Positions 30,569-40,247 of a stretch of 64,000 nucleotides of DNA are shown here, in pieces (positions within the stretch are counted from its first letter, which is position 1; each line of letters opens with the position of its first letter). The DNA comes from Duodenibacillus sp964509205 (lineage in GTDB: Bacteria; Pseudomonadota; Gammaproteobacteria; Burkholderiales; Burkholderiaceae_F): the NCBI GenBank assembly GCA_964509205.1, contig CAZDVW010000005.1, forward strand, positions 12,840 through 76,839. The letters run 5' to 3'. The translations under genes and the position numbers were made by a program. The notes below the pieces were generated by a model. It did not search any database and was not told the origin of the DNA. It worked only from the letters and a program-made list of their open reading frames with translations.

Positions 30569-32713
30569 TTATTCTTCGCGGACGTCGCCTTCCGTTTTTT
30601 CCGGCTCATCCTTTAAAAGAGCCTTCATCGAAAGCCGTACGCGGCCCTTTTCATCGGCTTCAATCACTTTAACGCGGACAACCTGACCTTCCTTGAGGTA
30701 GTCGCTCACTTGGTTGACGCGTTCGCGAGCAATCTGGCTGATGTGGAGAAGTCCGTCCTTGCCGGGCAGAAGCTGCACGATGGCACCGAAATCGAGCAAG
30801 CGCTGCACGGTACCTTCGTAGACTTGTCCGACTTCAATTTCGGCCGTGATCTCTTCGATTCTCTTTCTGGCCGCCGCAATCTTCTCGGCGTTGCTCGAAG
30901 CGAGCGTTACCGTGCCGTCATCCTCGATGTTGATCTCGCACCCCGTCTCTTCGACGAGCCCGCGGATCGTCGCACCGCCCTTGCCGATGACGTCGCGGAT
31001 CTTCTCGGGATTAATCTTGAAGCTTTCCAAGCGAGGCGCCCAGTCCGACAGCGACTTCGCACCGCCGCCGGCCATCTCATGCATCTTGCCCAGAATATGC
31101 ATGCGTCCCTCATGCGCCTGCGCAAGAGCCGCCTGCATGATTTCAACCGTAATACCCTCGATCTTGATATCCATCTGCAGAGCGGTCACGCCGTTTTCGG
31201 TACCGGCCACTTTAAAGTCCATATCGCCGAGATGATCTTCGTCGCCGAGAATATCGGTCAGAACGGCAAACTTGTTGCCCTCCTTGATAAGACCCATCGC
31301 CACGCCGGCCACGTAATCCTTCAAGGGAACGCCGGCATCCAACAGCGACAGACAGCCGCCGCAGACGCTTGCCATCGAACTGGAGCCGTTCGATTCACAA
31401 ATTTCACTGACGACGCGAATCGAATACGGAAATTCTTCCTCAGAGGGAATCACGGCCTTCAGAGCACGCTTGGCCAAACGGCCGTGACCGATTTCACGGC
31501 GCTTCGGGCTGCCGACACGGCCGGTTTCGCCCGTTGCAAAGGGCGGCATGTTGTAGTGCAGAATAAACCGGTCACGGCTTTCGCCCATGATCGAATCCAC
31601 AATCTGTTCGTCCTGCTTCGTGCCGAGGGTTGTAAGCACCAAAGCCTGCGTCTCGCCGCGCGTAAAGAGCGCCGATCCGTGTGTGCGCGGAAGCACGCCT
31701 TGACGAATCTCAATCGGACGCACGGTACGGGTATCGCGGCCGTCGATGCGGGGCTTACCCTCCAAAATGTTCGAGCGAACGATGTGCGCTTCCATTTCAA
31801 AGAGAATGCCGTTGACTTCGTTCATGTCAGGCTCTTCCGCTCCGGCCTTTTCAGCCTCTTCCGTCAGCGTCTTCTCAACGAGTTCGTAAACCTCGCGCAA
31901 CTTCTCATTACGCGCCTGCTTCTCGCGAATCGTATACGCCTCGGCCAAACCGGCATCGGCAAGTTCATGGATGCGGGCGATGAGCGCTTCGTTTTTCGCC
32001 GGCGGCTGCCAATCCCAGGCGGGCTTGCCGGCCTCTGCGACCAAGTCATGAATGGCATTGATGGCTGCCTGAAGCTGCTGATGTCCGTACACCACGGCAT
32101 TGAGCATCGTCTCCTCAGAGAGACGATCGGCTTCGGATTCCACCATCAAAACGGCTCGTTCAGTACCGGCCACGACGAGATCGAGTTTGCTCTCGGGCAT
32201 CTGGCTGATCTTCGGATTGCAAACGAATTCGTTATTGATGTAGCCCACGCGGCAAGCTCCGATCGGGCCCTTGAAAGGAATGCCGGAAATCATGAGCGCT
32301 GCCGAGGCTCCGATCATGGACGGGATATCCGGATCCACTTCCGGATCAACGGAAACCACATGGATAATCACCTGGACTTCGTTGAAGAATCCGTCCGGGA
32401 AAAGCGGACGAATCGGGCGGTCAATCAAGCGGCTGGTCAGAGTCTCTTTTTCACTTGGACGACCTTCGCGCTTGAAGAATCCGCCGGGGAATTTGCCGGC
32501 TGCGTAACTCTTTTCAATGTAATCGACCGTAAGCGGAAAGAAATCCTGTCCCGGCTTTGTCTCTTTCTTAGCGACGACCGTGGCCAAAACAACCGTATCG
32601 TCCATTTGGCAGAGCACGGCGCCCGTTGCCTGTCGGGCAATTTCACCGGTTGTGAGCGTCACGTCGTGATCGCCGAACCGGAACGACTTTGAAACTTTAT
32701 TAAACATCGTCAT
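30569..32713 (-). CDS. pnp: Polyribonucleotide nucleotidyltransferase (PNPase)
   Basis: Degrades RNA 3'-5' with phosphate, releasing NDPs; a core part of the degradosome. 714 residues: two RNase PH domains (about 10-230 and 310-545) with a helical linker, then a KH domain (INPEKIRDVIGKGGATIRG) and an S1 domain (VGQVYEGTVQRLLDFGAIV). The active-site signature FATGETGRVGSPKRREIGHG (cited as its start FATGETGRVG) is present. AGGAAAAAG precedes the ATG at 32713; a second ATG is two codons in. It follows rpsO as in most proteobacteria. Confidence 0.97.
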   Translation of the reverse strand: MTMFNKVSKSFRFGDHDVTLTTGEIARQATGAVLCQMDDTVVLATVVAKKETKPGQDFFPLTVDYIEKSYAAGKFPGGFFKREGRPSEKETLTSRLIDRPIRPLFPDGFFNEVQVIIHVVSVDPEVDPDIPSMIGASAALMISGIPFKGPIGACRVGYINNEFVCNPKISQMPESKLDLVVAGTERAVLMVESEADRLSEETMLNAVVYGHQQLQAAINAIHDLVAEAGKPAWDWQPPAKNEALIARIHELADAGLAEAYTIREKQARNEKLREVYELVEKTLTEEAEKAGAEEPDMNEVNGILFEMEAHIVRSNILEGKPRIDGRDTRTVRPIEIRQGVLPRTHGSALFTRGETQALVLTTLGTKQDEQIVDSIMGESRDRFILHYNMPPFATGETGRVGSPKRREIGHGRLAKRALKAVIPSEEEFPYSIRVVSEICESNGSSSMASVCGGCLSLLDAGVPLKDYVAGVAMGLIKEGNKFAVLTDILGDEDHLGDMDFKVAGTENGVTALQMDIKIEGITVEIMQAALAQAHEGRMHILGKMHEMAGGGAKSLSDWAPRLESFKINPEKIRDVIGKGGATIRGLVEETGCEINIEDDGTVTLASSNAEKIAAARKRIEEITAEIEVGQVYEGTVQRLLDFGAIVQLLPGKDGLLHISQIARERVNQVSDYLKEGQVVRVKVIEADEKGRVRLSMKALLKDEPEKTEGDVREE

Positions 32714-32888
32714 AGATGCTTTTTCCTCATTTGAAGACCTGCGTCAGAGTCTTGCAATCCGTCTTTCCTTCTTTGACGGCACGCTGCGGCATCGAAATTC
32801 TCGCGTAACCGGAAAACCTCGAAGTCGCAACGCGCGAAACCATCCGGAAAAAGACAGAGGCGAACAACAAAACGCAGGTTGTGTTGAT

Positions 32889-32927
32889 AAAACAAAAACC
32901 ATCGCGGCCGCTTAAAAGCGGCCGCGA
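32889..32927 (-). terminator. Terminator between rpsO and pnp
   Basis: TCGCGGCCGC (32902-32911) pairs with GCGGCCGCGA (32918-32927), then GGTTTTTGTTTT on the minus strand. Readthrough or processing here would set pnp expression. Confidence 0.8.
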
Positions 32928-32938
32928 CAGACAAAACA

Positions 32939-33202
32939 TTACTTGCGAAGCTTCAGTTCGTCGATGAGCTTGCGGTAGGCCGGAAGATCCGTGCGCTTGA
33001 GGTAATCCAAAAGCTTGCGGCGGCGGCTCACCATCTTCAAAAGACCGCGGCGAGAGTGGTGATCCTTCACATTGACCTTGAAGTGGTCGGTAAGACCATT
33101 GATGCGTGCCGTGAGCAACGCAATCTGAACCTCGGGAGATCCCGTATCACCAGCAGCGCGCTGGAACTTAGCAACAATCTGACTCTTCTCAATGACAGAC
33201 AT
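32939..33202 (-). CDS. rpsO: 30S ribosomal protein S15
   Basis: 87 residues. Binds 16S rRNA in the central domain and forms a bridge to 23S rRNA. The conserved DTGSPEVQIALLTARI and DHHSRRGLL motifs are present, as is RRRKLLDYL. It lies 225 bases before pnp, with a strong terminator between them. Confidence 0.98.
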   Translation of the reverse strand: MSVIEKSQIVAKFQRAAGDTGSPEVQIALLTARINGLTDHFKVNVKDHHSRRGLLKMVSRRRKLLDYLKRTDLPAYRKLIDELKLRK

Positions 33203-33318
33203 GTTATACCCCTAAAAAGAGTGGTTTATACAAGCGGCACAGGTGTCTTCAGCCCGTACCGTGACCGAAGGTCGCTATTTTAGTGAAAAATCGAAAGGAA
33301 TCAAGTGTAAGACGCACT

Positions 33319-34284
33319 TTATGAAGCGCGGTGAATTGCCGAACGGAAGATCGCCAACGAGACGAAGACGCCGCTTAAGAGCAAAACCAAGCCGATCACC
33401 ATCGCCGGACTCGGCCACTGCGAGCGCCACATGTGGGCAAAGATCACGGCAAAAATTGTCTCGAAAACAATCATGTGTCCCGCCAATGCCGTCGGAAGCC
33501 GCTGGCTCATCGCATTCCAAAAGGCAATTCCCATCCAGGAGCAAAGGAGCCCGGAACCGGCAACGACAACAATAAACCACTCAGGGCTCGATCCGAGAAA
33601 GGCCGGACTTTCCGGATCAATCATCCAGTAAGCGACGTAAAGGAAAACCGCACAGGGCATGGTCACGAGCCCCTGCGCCGTCGACCAGGTTCTCGCTGAA
33701 CGCTCGGGATGCGCAATCAGCCAATCGGCATTTCGGATCGGATACCATGTCCACAGCGCCAGTGCCAGGAGGCCGAAAAACAACCCAATCCAAAATCGAG
33801 CCCCGTTGCCCTGTGAGGCGACAACAGCTTCGAATTCGCCGCTGTTGGCCAAAACAAAACCGGCAGCGATCAGACACAGCCCCGGAGCCAGTCTTTTCCA
33901 GGGCAACGATTTGTTGTTCTTTCGATCGCGCATGTTGGCGATAATCGAGACGGAAACAGGGACAACCGACATACACATACCGGCCAAAGGCGCACCGGCG
34001 TACTGAATGCAAGTTGCCAAAGCCCAGTAGTACACAATGTTTCCGACGACGCCCAATTTGGTCACAAAAATCCAATCTCGCGCACTGTAACAAGACAGTT
34101 CCCGGCGTTCGAAAATAATCAAAGGGACGGCGACGAGTCCGAAACTGACAAAGCGACCGGCCGTAATGTAAACGGGATCGTAATCGGGCAAAGCAAGCGG
34201 AACTAAATAAACCAGCCCCCAAAGCAGACAAGCAAACACCCCGCAAGCAAATCCGAGAGCCAGTTGCTGATCACTTTTTTTCAT
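33319..34284 (-). CDS. EamA/DMT family transporter
   Basis: 321 residues with ten predicted helices in two five-helix EamA halves. The first half starts ALGFACGVFACLLWGLVYLV; the second has WIGLFFGLLALALWTWYPIR. The second half carries the usual FETIFAVIFA segment before the last helix. Substrate unknown; relatives export amino acids or metabolites. The start ATG follows the arfB stop without a gap (TAAATG), so the AEC-arfB-EamA genes form one unit. Confidence 0.85.
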   Translation of the reverse strand: MKKSDQQLALGFACGVFACLLWGLVYLVPLALPDYDPVYITAGRFVSFGLVAVPLIIFERRELSCYSARDWIFVTKLGVVGNIVYYWALATCIQYAGAPLAGMCMSVVPVSVSIIANMRDRKNNKSLPWKRLAPGLCLIAAGFVLANSGEFEAVVASQGNGARFWIGLFFGLLALALWTWYPIRNADWLIAHPERSARTWSTAQGLVTMPCAVFLYVAYWMIDPESPAFLGSSPEWFIVVVAGSGLLCSWMGIAFWNAMSQRLPTALAGHMIVFETIFAVIFAHMWRSQWPSPAMVIGLVLLLSGVFVSLAIFRSAIHRAS

Positions 34285-34695
34285 TTAATCAAACTCTCGC
34301 TGAGAGCGAAAACGCTTCTTTTCAGAGGTTTTCGCCTTGTTTTTTAGGCGCAACAACACGGAAGCGCGCGTCGGCTTTGTGGCGCGGCGCACTCTGAGCG
34401 GTCTTAATGCGCGCTCAACCATTAAGACAATCCGTGCGACAGCCGCCCGACGGTTGGCTTCCTGCGTACGAAACTCCTGTGCCTTCACAAAAAGAATGCC
34501 GGATTCCGTCACTTGACGAGCGTAAAACGACCGAACCCTCGAAATCATTTCCGAGGAGAGGCCAAGATCGACAAGATCCAACTGTGCGAAGACTGCCGAA
34601 TTGACTTTGTTGACATTCTGTCCGCCTGCGCCCGAACTGCGCATGGCTCTCCACTCAATTCGACTTTGGAGAAACTCCGGAGAATACATCGTCAT
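34285..34695 (-). CDS. arfB: Alternative ribosome-rescue factor ArfB
   Basis: About 136 residues from the ATG at 34695. Peptidyl-tRNA hydrolase that frees ribosomes stalled at mRNA ends. The catalytic GGQ lies in MRSSGAGGQNVNKVNSAV, and a long basic C-terminal tail (RRATKPTRASVLLRLKNKAK) would enter the empty mRNA channel. An upstream in-frame start lies inside the AEC gene and is less likely. The ribosome site is weak. It lies 7 bases after the AEC gene and touches the EamA gene. Confidence 0.92.
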   Translation of the reverse strand: MTMYSPEFLQSRIEWRAMRSSGAGGQNVNKVNSAVFAQLDLVDLGLSSEMISRVRSFYARQVTESGILFVKAQEFRTQEANRRAAVARIVLMVERALRPLRVRRATKPTRASVLLRLKNKAKTSEKKRFRSQREFD

Positions 34696-34702
34696 CGTCG
34701 TT

Positions 34703-35632
34703 TTACAGTCCGAAAAATCTCTGTCCGAGAACAATCCACACGGGCATCGTGGCCATTGCCGCGAGAGTCTGAGCCGTTGTAATCGCCGCAACAAGCGGTC
34801 CGTTTCCGCCCATGTTCACGGCCAAGATATAACACGAATTGGCCGTCGGCAACGCAGCAAAGATAAAAAGAACCGTCGTTGAAAGCACATCCAAATCGAA
34901 AAACCGGCAAAACGCGAGGCAAACGATCGGAACAATGAGCAGTCTCAGGACGACACTCAAAACCACCGTCAATTTGAAATGGCACATCGCATCAAAACGC
35001 AAAGCCGCACCGATGGCAAGAAGGCCCAAAGCGAGCGAAGCACTTCCCAAGCGCGTCAAAACCAATTCGACGGGAGCGGCAATTCCGAAACCGGCCACGT
35101 TGTAAAGGAGACCGGCCGTCGTGCTGAGAATGAGCGGATTTTTTCCGATTTCCTTACAAATACCTAAAAACGTAACGCCCCGCCCTGCCCGTGCCTTGGC
35201 CAGCATCGTCACGGCAATGCTCGAACTGATCGGCACCCAAAAAGACGTAAAAAGCGCCATCAGGGCAAATCCTTCTCGGCCGCACATATTGAGCGCCAAC
35301 GCAAATCCGATGTAAGAATTAAATCGAAAATTGCATTGAAAAGCGCTTGCCTTGCTCGGCTCGTCCGCAGAGGAGGCGTAGCACGCTGCGTAGGACAAGA
35401 CAACAGCGACCATCATCATGGCGATGCCGCAAAAAAGGAAATTGGCTGCCTGAGAAAAATCAAACCGACTCGTCGCGACCGAATGAAACAAAAGCGGCGG
35501 AAAGAGCACGAAATAAACGAGCTTTTCAACCCCCTTCCAAAATCCGTCGGCAACGCGCATGCGGTGCGCTAAAAAGATGCCGAGAAGGATAATGCCGAAA
35601 TCCGGCACGATCAGGAAAATGGTTGAAAGCAT
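34703..35632 (-). CDS. AEC family transporter (auxin efflux carrier fold)
   Basis: About 309 residues from the ATG at 35632, with about ten membrane helices. It starts LIVPDFGIILLGIFLAHRM and has PPLLFHSVATS after helix 2. FRFNSYIGFALAL and ALPTANSCYILAVNMGG are the two discontinuous helix motifs typical of the family. Bacterial AEC proteins move malate, malonate or other organic anions; the substrate here is not known. First gene of the AEC-arfB-EamA unit, divergent from the AsmA/DUF748-like gene. Confidence 0.85.
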   Translation of the reverse strand: MLSTIFLIVPDFGIILLGIFLAHRMRVADGFWKGVEKLVYFVLFPPLLFHSVATSRFDFSQAANFLFCGIAMMMVAVVLSYAACYASSADEPSKASAFQCNFRFNSYIGFALALNMCGREGFALMALFTSFWVPISSSIAVTMLAKARAGRGVTFLGICKEIGKNPLILSTTAGLLYNVAGFGIAAPVELVLTRLGSASLALGLLAIGAALRFDAMCHFKLTVVLSVVLRLLIVPIVCLAFCRFFDLDVLSTTVLFIFAALPTANSCYILAVNMGGNGPLVAAITTAQTLAAMATMPVWIVLGQRFFGL

Positions 35633-35772
35633 GCGATAAAACCGAAAATCAAAAGCGGCGACATTATAATGACAAGTTGAAGACGTTTCGTCCGTTTTGT
35701 TCTGATTTTTATTAAAAATCAAACTGTTACGCCAATAAGAGAAAAACGGACATCTTCGATTAGGAGACTGCA

Positions 35773-36927
35773 GTGAAAACTTTTGGAAAAATCCTTGTTG
35801 CCATTCCCGTCATTGCCGTCGGCGCCTATGCCGCCGTCGGTTTCTTGGTCGTCCCCAAATTGGCCGGCGATGCCATTGAAAAAGCGGTTAAGGAACAATG
35901 CCCGAGTGCCGCTGTTTCGTATGACTCCATTGCTTTTAATCCCTTCACGCTGGCCGCTTCCGTGTCTGGCCTTGCGATTAAAAACTATGCTGTATCAGGA
36001 GCTCTCGTTGATTTCTCCTTCAAAAGTTTGACCGCACATGTGAGCCGACTCGGTCTTTCGGAAAAAACTGTCGGCATCGGACCGGTTGTTTTATCGGATC
36101 CCGCCGTTCTGATTTCAAAGGATCTGAAACGGTCAGCTTCCGTTCCGAAAAAAGTGGAAAAACTCGCTTCTCGCAAGAAAACCGATGCAACAACAAAAGA
36201 CAACTGGCAGTGGTACGTCGAGTCATTTCAAGTCAAAAACGGCTCTGTGCTGTTTACGGACACGGGCTTGAAAAAACCAGGGCAACTTTCGGTTTCCTCG
36301 ATTGATCTTCTTGTCGGGAAAATCACGAGCGATCTTGGAAAGACCCCATTTAAGGCCACAGCCAAACCCCTCGGAGGAACGCTCAAACTGAGCGGAAACT
36401 TCTCCGTCGCCTCAGAGCGTGCTGACGTTACGGCCGAAGCTGCCGGCATTCATCTCACGCATTTAAATCCCTGGCTTGAAGACCGTGCGGGAAGCCATCT
36501 CGGGTCCGGCGCTTTGCAGTTAACCGGCAACGCTTCTTTAGCCAACGGCGTTGTTTCCGGGAAGGCAGACACGTCCGTTGCCGCACTTTCCGTGACGAAA
36601 GGCTCCCTGCAACTTTTCAAAGACGCTTCCGTTCAGGTGACTTCGGCAAAGTTAACAAAACTCGATCCCCTGACATTCTCGATTGCCAACATCAAGGCCG
36701 ATCTCGGCGTTAAGAAAGCACTGGGAGTTGATGACAAAGTAGTGAATGTCGTCGGCGACATTCTTTCGGCCTTCGGACACAAGAAGAAAGTCGACAAGAT
36801 CAAGAATGTGCAATTTGACAAAGTCAGCGTCAGCAACATTACTTACAAAAACGGTCGGCTTGATTCCACGAGCAAGGGAACCGGGTACCAGATCCTGAGG
36901 ATGCTCAATTCCATTTGGTCAAAGTGA
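35773..36927 (+). CDS. AsmA/DUF748-like envelope protein
   Basis: 384 residues. One N-terminal membrane helix (ILVAIPVIAVGAYAAVGFLV), then a periplasmic part rich in beta strands. The pattern AVSYDSIAFNPFTLAASVSGLAIK is that of the DUF748/AsmA start (quoted here as YDSIAFNPFTLAASVSG). The family forms lipid-carrying bridges between membranes, but most members are over 600 residues, so this one is short. I infer an envelope role only. The start is a GTG with AGGAG 7 bases upstream. Monocistronic, with a strong terminator. Confidence 0.65.
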   Translation: MKTFGKILVAIPVIAVGAYAAVGFLVVPKLAGDAIEKAVKEQCPSAAVSYDSIAFNPFTLAASVSGLAIKNYAVSGALVDFSFKSLTAHVSRLGLSEKTVGIGPVVLSDPAVLISKDLKRSASVPKKVEKLASRKKTDATTKDNWQWYVESFQVKNGSVLFTDTGLKKPGQLSVSSIDLLVGKITSDLGKTPFKATAKPLGGTLKLSGNFSVASERADVTAEAAGIHLTHLNPWLEDRAGSHLGSGALQLTGNASLANGVVSGKADTSVAALSVTKGSLQLFKDASVQVTSAKLTKLDPLTFSIANIKADLGVKKALGVDDKVVNVVGDILSAFGHKKKVDKIKNVQFDKVSVSNITYKNGRLDSTSKGTGYQILRMLNSIWSK

Positions 36928-36951
36928 TTTTGAGTAATCCCTAACGCAAAA

Positions 36952-36990
36952 GGCGAGATTTTCCGGCAAACCGCTTTTGAAAATCTCGCC
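36952..36990. terminator. Bidirectional terminator
   Basis: GGCGAGATTTT (36952-36962) pairs perfectly with AAAATCTCGCC (36980-36990). It lies between the convergent DUF748-like gene and rimO. Confidence 0.8.
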
Positions 36991-37009
36991 TGTGAAGAGC
37001 CCGGTATTT

Positions 37010-38374
37010 TTACTGTCCGGGATCTTCTGAAACCGCAGTGCCGAAAAGATCGTGCTCTGCGCTGGCCGTGAGTTTGACATCCACAAAGTCCCCGGGACGA
37101 AGCGTATCGGCGGAATCTACATACACAACTCCGTCGATATCGGGAGCCTCGCGCATGCTGCGACCAACCGCTCGACCATCGGGACCTGTCGCTTCATCAA
37201 TGAGAATTCGCTCAATGCCGCCGATGCGGCGCTTTAAGTTTTGAGCCGAGATTTCCGACTGAACTTGCATAAAGCGACGGCGTCTTTCTTCCTTCACCTC
37301 TTCCGGAACCGGATTCGGCAAATCGTTTGCGCGAGCCCCCTGAACCGGACTGTAGGCAAAACACCCGACTCGATCGAGTCTGGCTTCTCTTAAGAAATCC
37401 AGCAGATAGTCAAACTCTTCTTCAGTCTCACCGGGGAATCCGACAATAAACGTCGATCGAATGGCAATGTCCGGACAAACCGATCGCCAAGCGTTGATGC
37501 GCTCCAAATTACGCTCGGCGCAGGCCGGCCGCTTCATCGCCTTCAAGATGCGCGGATGGGCGTGCTGAAACGGCACGTCAAGATAAGGCAAAATCTTCCC
37601 CTCAGCCATCAAAGGCACAACGGCATCAACACTCGGATACGGGTACACGTAGTGAAAGCGCACCCAACAGTCCAATCTCGAGAGTTCCTCGGCCAATTCA
37701 AGAAAACGCGTTTTGACTGGGCGTCTTCCGACGAAACCGGTTCGGTAATGCATGTCCAATCCGTAAGCGGCCGTATCCTGACTAATGACAAGCAACTCAC
37801 GCACGCCGGAATCAACGAGATCCTCGGCCTCGCGCACCACCTCGCCGATCGGTCGGCTCACCAACGGGCCCCTTAAATCCGGAATGATGCAAAACGTGCA
37901 GTGATGCGAACACCCTTCGCTTATTTTCAGATACGCATAGTGATGCGGCGTGAGCTTAATTCCGCCCGGCGTATCCAAACGCTCATTGCGCTCAAGAGAA
38001 GCCGGAAGCGCTTTTCGAATAAGAGCCATGGCCTCCGAAACCTGATCGGGACCGACCACGCCGAGCAGATCCGGAAAGCGATCCTTTAACCAAACCCCGC
38101 CCTTTTCATTCTTTTTTCCACCGAGGCAACCGATGACGAGTACATTGCCGTTTTCTTTTTTCGCCTCAGCGATCGCCTCAAGACTTTCCGCCACGGCCGC
38201 ATTGATAAAGGCACACGTGTTGACGACAACGAGATCGGCAGACTTGTAGTCAGAGGCGATGTCATAACCTTCCACGCGAAGCCGCGTGACAAGTTTTTCC
38301 GTATCCACTAATGCTTTGGGGCAACCGAGGCTGACAAAGCCGACGCTTGGAATTCGATTTTCTCTTCTTTTCAC
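37010..38374 (-). CDS. rimO: Ribosomal protein S12 methylthiotransferase RimO
   Basis: Radical SAM enzyme that adds a methylthio group to Asp88 of ribosomal protein S12. About 454 residues. The N-terminal UPF0004 domain holds the second cluster cysteines (SLGCPKALVDTE, NTCAFI, VIGCLGG). The radical SAM triad is EGCSHHCTFCIIP and a TRAM domain ends the protein. I chose the GTG at 38374: GAGGAAAAG lies upstream and GTGA overlaps the pgeF stop, whereas a longer frame would run deep into pgeF. Last gene of pgeF-rimO. Confidence 0.95.
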   Translation of the reverse strand: MKRRENRIPSVGFVSLGCPKALVDTEKLVTRLRVEGYDIASDYKSADLVVVNTCAFINAAVAESLEAIAEAKKENGNVLVIGCLGGKKNEKGGVWLKDRFPDLLGVVGPDQVSEAMALIRKALPASLERNERLDTPGGIKLTPHHYAYLKISEGCSHHCTFCIIPDLRGPLVSRPIGEVVREAEDLVDSGVRELLVISQDTAAYGLDMHYRTGFVGRRPVKTRFLELAEELSRLDCWVRFHYVYPYPSVDAVVPLMAEGKILPYLDVPFQHAHPRILKAMKRPACAERNLERINAWRSVCPDIAIRSTFIVGFPGETEEEFDYLLDFLREARLDRVGCFAYSPVQGARANDLPNPVPEEVKEERRRRFMQVQSEISAQNLKRRIGGIERILIDEATGPDGRAVGRSMREAPDIDGVVYVDSADTLRPGDFVDVKLTASAEHDLFGTAVSEDPGQ

Positions 38375-39156
38375 GCTTTCTTTTCCTCTATCCAAACAAG
38401 CGCCGCATGTCGACCGCTTTTGGCTCCGTCGCGTCGGAAGCTGAAAAAGCGATTTGGATCGGCTACCGTTGAAAGTCCGCAATCCTCGATTTCATCAATG
38501 CCGACGCTTTGCAGAGCATACCGAGCATAGGCAACAAGGCTTAGGAAGTATTTGCCGTCTGATGCGGTACGAATGCCGCCGACGACATCCGGATAGCGCG
38601 CTCGATAGGCCGAAACGACGTCTTCTCCGCATTCAAAATCATCAAACCCGATTCTCGGTCCGAGCCAAGCAACACACTGAGCCGTCTCATCGCCGAGTCT
38701 TTCGCGCAAACGCTTTACACCTGCCTCGATCACGCCGATGCTCAAGCCCTTCCATCCGGCGTGAATCGCCGCAACGCCTCTGGCATTCTTTTCTGCGATG
38801 AGAACTGGAAGACAATCGGCCGTCTGCACGACGCACACAACTCCCGGCGTGAGACTTGTCTGCGCATCCGCCTCCAGTGCGTCGCTCGTCACCGATTCAG
38901 CGTCAACAACCCGGGTTCCGTGAACTTGCGTCATCCAGCGGGGCATCGACGGAGCCACCTGAGAAACGATCTCTCGATTCATGCGCACGCACGAGAGGTT
39001 GTCGCCGACGTGCGAGCCGACGTTTAATCCCAAAATTCCTTCAGGACCGCCCCACGGACCGGAAGAAACTCCGCCTGTGCGTTCCGTAAACAGCGCACCG
39101 ACGCCTTCAACAAGTTTGGGCCGAATGGCTCCGATTTCGTTTTTATAAAGCGGCAT
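38371..39156 (-). CDS. pgeF: PgeF/YfiH family purine nucleoside phosphorylase / peptidoglycan-editing factor
   Basis: 261 residues of the multicopper-polyphenol-oxidase-fold family DUF152. Zinc ligands are seen in TQVHGTRVV, QTADCLPVL and AIHAGWKGL. Members act as purine nucleoside phosphorylase/adenosine deaminase, and E. coli PgeF removes wrongly placed amino acids from peptidoglycan precursors; which role dominates here is open. It sits after rluD and overlaps rimO by 4 bases. The order rluD-pgeF next to bamD is common in betaproteobacteria. Confidence 0.92.
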   Translation of the reverse strand: MPLYKNEIGAIRPKLVEGVGALFTERTGGVSSGPWGGPEGILGLNVGSHVGDNLSCVRMNREIVSQVAPSMPRWMTQVHGTRVVDAESVTSDALEADAQTSLTPGVVCVVQTADCLPVLIAEKNARGVAAIHAGWKGLSIGVIEAGVKRLRERLGDETAQCVAWLGPRIGFDDFECGEDVVSAYRARYPDVVGGIRTASDGKYFLSLVAYARYALQSVGIDEIEDCGLSTVADPNRFFSFRRDGAKSGRHAALVWIEEKKA

Positions 39157-39188
39157 TTTTTCTCCACCCCTGTTTTGAACGTGCGATT

Positions 39189-40247
39189 TTAGTCAAAGAC
39201 ATGCACCGGTTCATCCGTCGGTCCGAGATTAAGCGACTGCATCAGTGCGCGCATATCCTCGGGCGGCTCAGCAAACCAGGAAACTTCTTGCCCGGTCAAA
39301 GGATGCACGAATCGAAGGCGCGAAGCGTGCAGCGCTTGTCTTGAAAAAGTAGCTGCCAATCCGGCCTCGTCCGGCAGTTTTGAGGCATTTGTCCGATAAA
39401 GGGGGTCGCCGAGCAACGGCAGTCCGACGCTAGTCAAATGCACTCGGATTTGGTGCGTCCGTCCCGTATCAAGCCGACAGGCCGTCCAACTGATCGCTCG
39501 CGTCGCGGCATAAACGGTTTGAACGAGACGAACATGCGTCTTTGCCGGCTTTGCCGCAATTCCCCGGCAAGCAAACTTCACGGGGTTTCTCGGATCGCGC
39601 CCGATGGGAGTATCTACAAATCCGCTCTCCGGAGCCAATCCCAACACGAGAGCCCAGTATTCTCGGCAGACCGTTCTTGCCTGCAGTTGACGAACCAGAT
39701 CGATCTGTGCGGCTGACGTGCGTGCAACCACCATCAGTCCGGTCGTGTCTTTGTCGAGTCTGTGAACAATGCCGGCACGTGCGACGTTGGTCAATTCCGG
39801 ATAACGGTACAAGAGACCATTCAGAAGCGTGCCTGACCAATGACCGGCCGCCGGATGGACAACCAAACCGGCCGGCTTGTTTACGACAATCACGGCCTCA
39901 TCTTCATAAACGACGCGAAAGTCAACATCCGCTTCGGGTTCAAATGCCTTTTCTTGCGGCAACGCCTGAGGAATCACCTCGATTCGGTCGCCGCCTCCCA
40001 CCTTTTCACGGACGTCGTTTTGTAAGATTCCGTTAACGCGCACGGCGCCCGAACGAATCCAACTTTGCACGCGACTTCTGCTCAAATCCGGCATGAGCAA
40101 GGCTAAAACCTTATCGAGACGATCGGCTTTCGTCTCCAAACCGACGTCAAAACATCGTGCCGTTTCAGGCTCTTGTACTGAACTCTCCGATTGCCCCGCC
40201 AATTCCTCTATATAATCGCCGAGACCTATTTCTATCTTGTTTGCCAT
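39189..40247 (-). CDS. rluD: 23S rRNA pseudouridine synthase RluD family
   Basis: Makes pseudouridines in helix 69 of 23S rRNA. About 352 residues from the ATG at 40247: N-terminal S4 domain (RLDKVLALLMPDLSRSRVQ, about 65-110), then the synthase domain with catalytic Asp in AGIVHRLDKDTTGLMVVART and CRLDTGRTHQIRVHL. The ATG overlaps that of bamD on the other strand (CATG). A longer frame starts well inside bamD and was rejected. A later start cannot be excluded, since about 50 residues precede the S4 domain. Confidence 0.93.
   Translation of the reverse strand: MANKIEIGLGDYIEELAGQSESSVQEPETARCFDVGLETKADRLDKVLALLMPDLSRSRVQSWIRSGAVRVNGILQNDVREKVGGGDRIEVIPQALPQEKAFEPEADVDFRVVYEDEAVIVVNKPAGLVVHPAAGHWSGTLLNGLLYRYPELTNVARAGIVHRLDKDTTGLMVVARTSAAQIDLVRQLQARTVCREYWALVLGLAPESGFVDTPIGRDPRNPVKFACRGIAAKPAKTHVRLVQTVYAATRAISWTACRLDTGRTHQIRVHLTSVGLPLLGDPLYRTNASKLPDEAGLAATFSRQALHASRLRFVHPLTGQEVSWFAEPPEDMRALMQSLNLGPTDEPVHVFD

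Noticed and set aside
30710..32692. 660-codon open frame opposite pnp
   Set aside because: It mirrors the GC-rich coding strand of pnp, has a low-complexity His/Arg composition and no ribosome site; a shadow frame.
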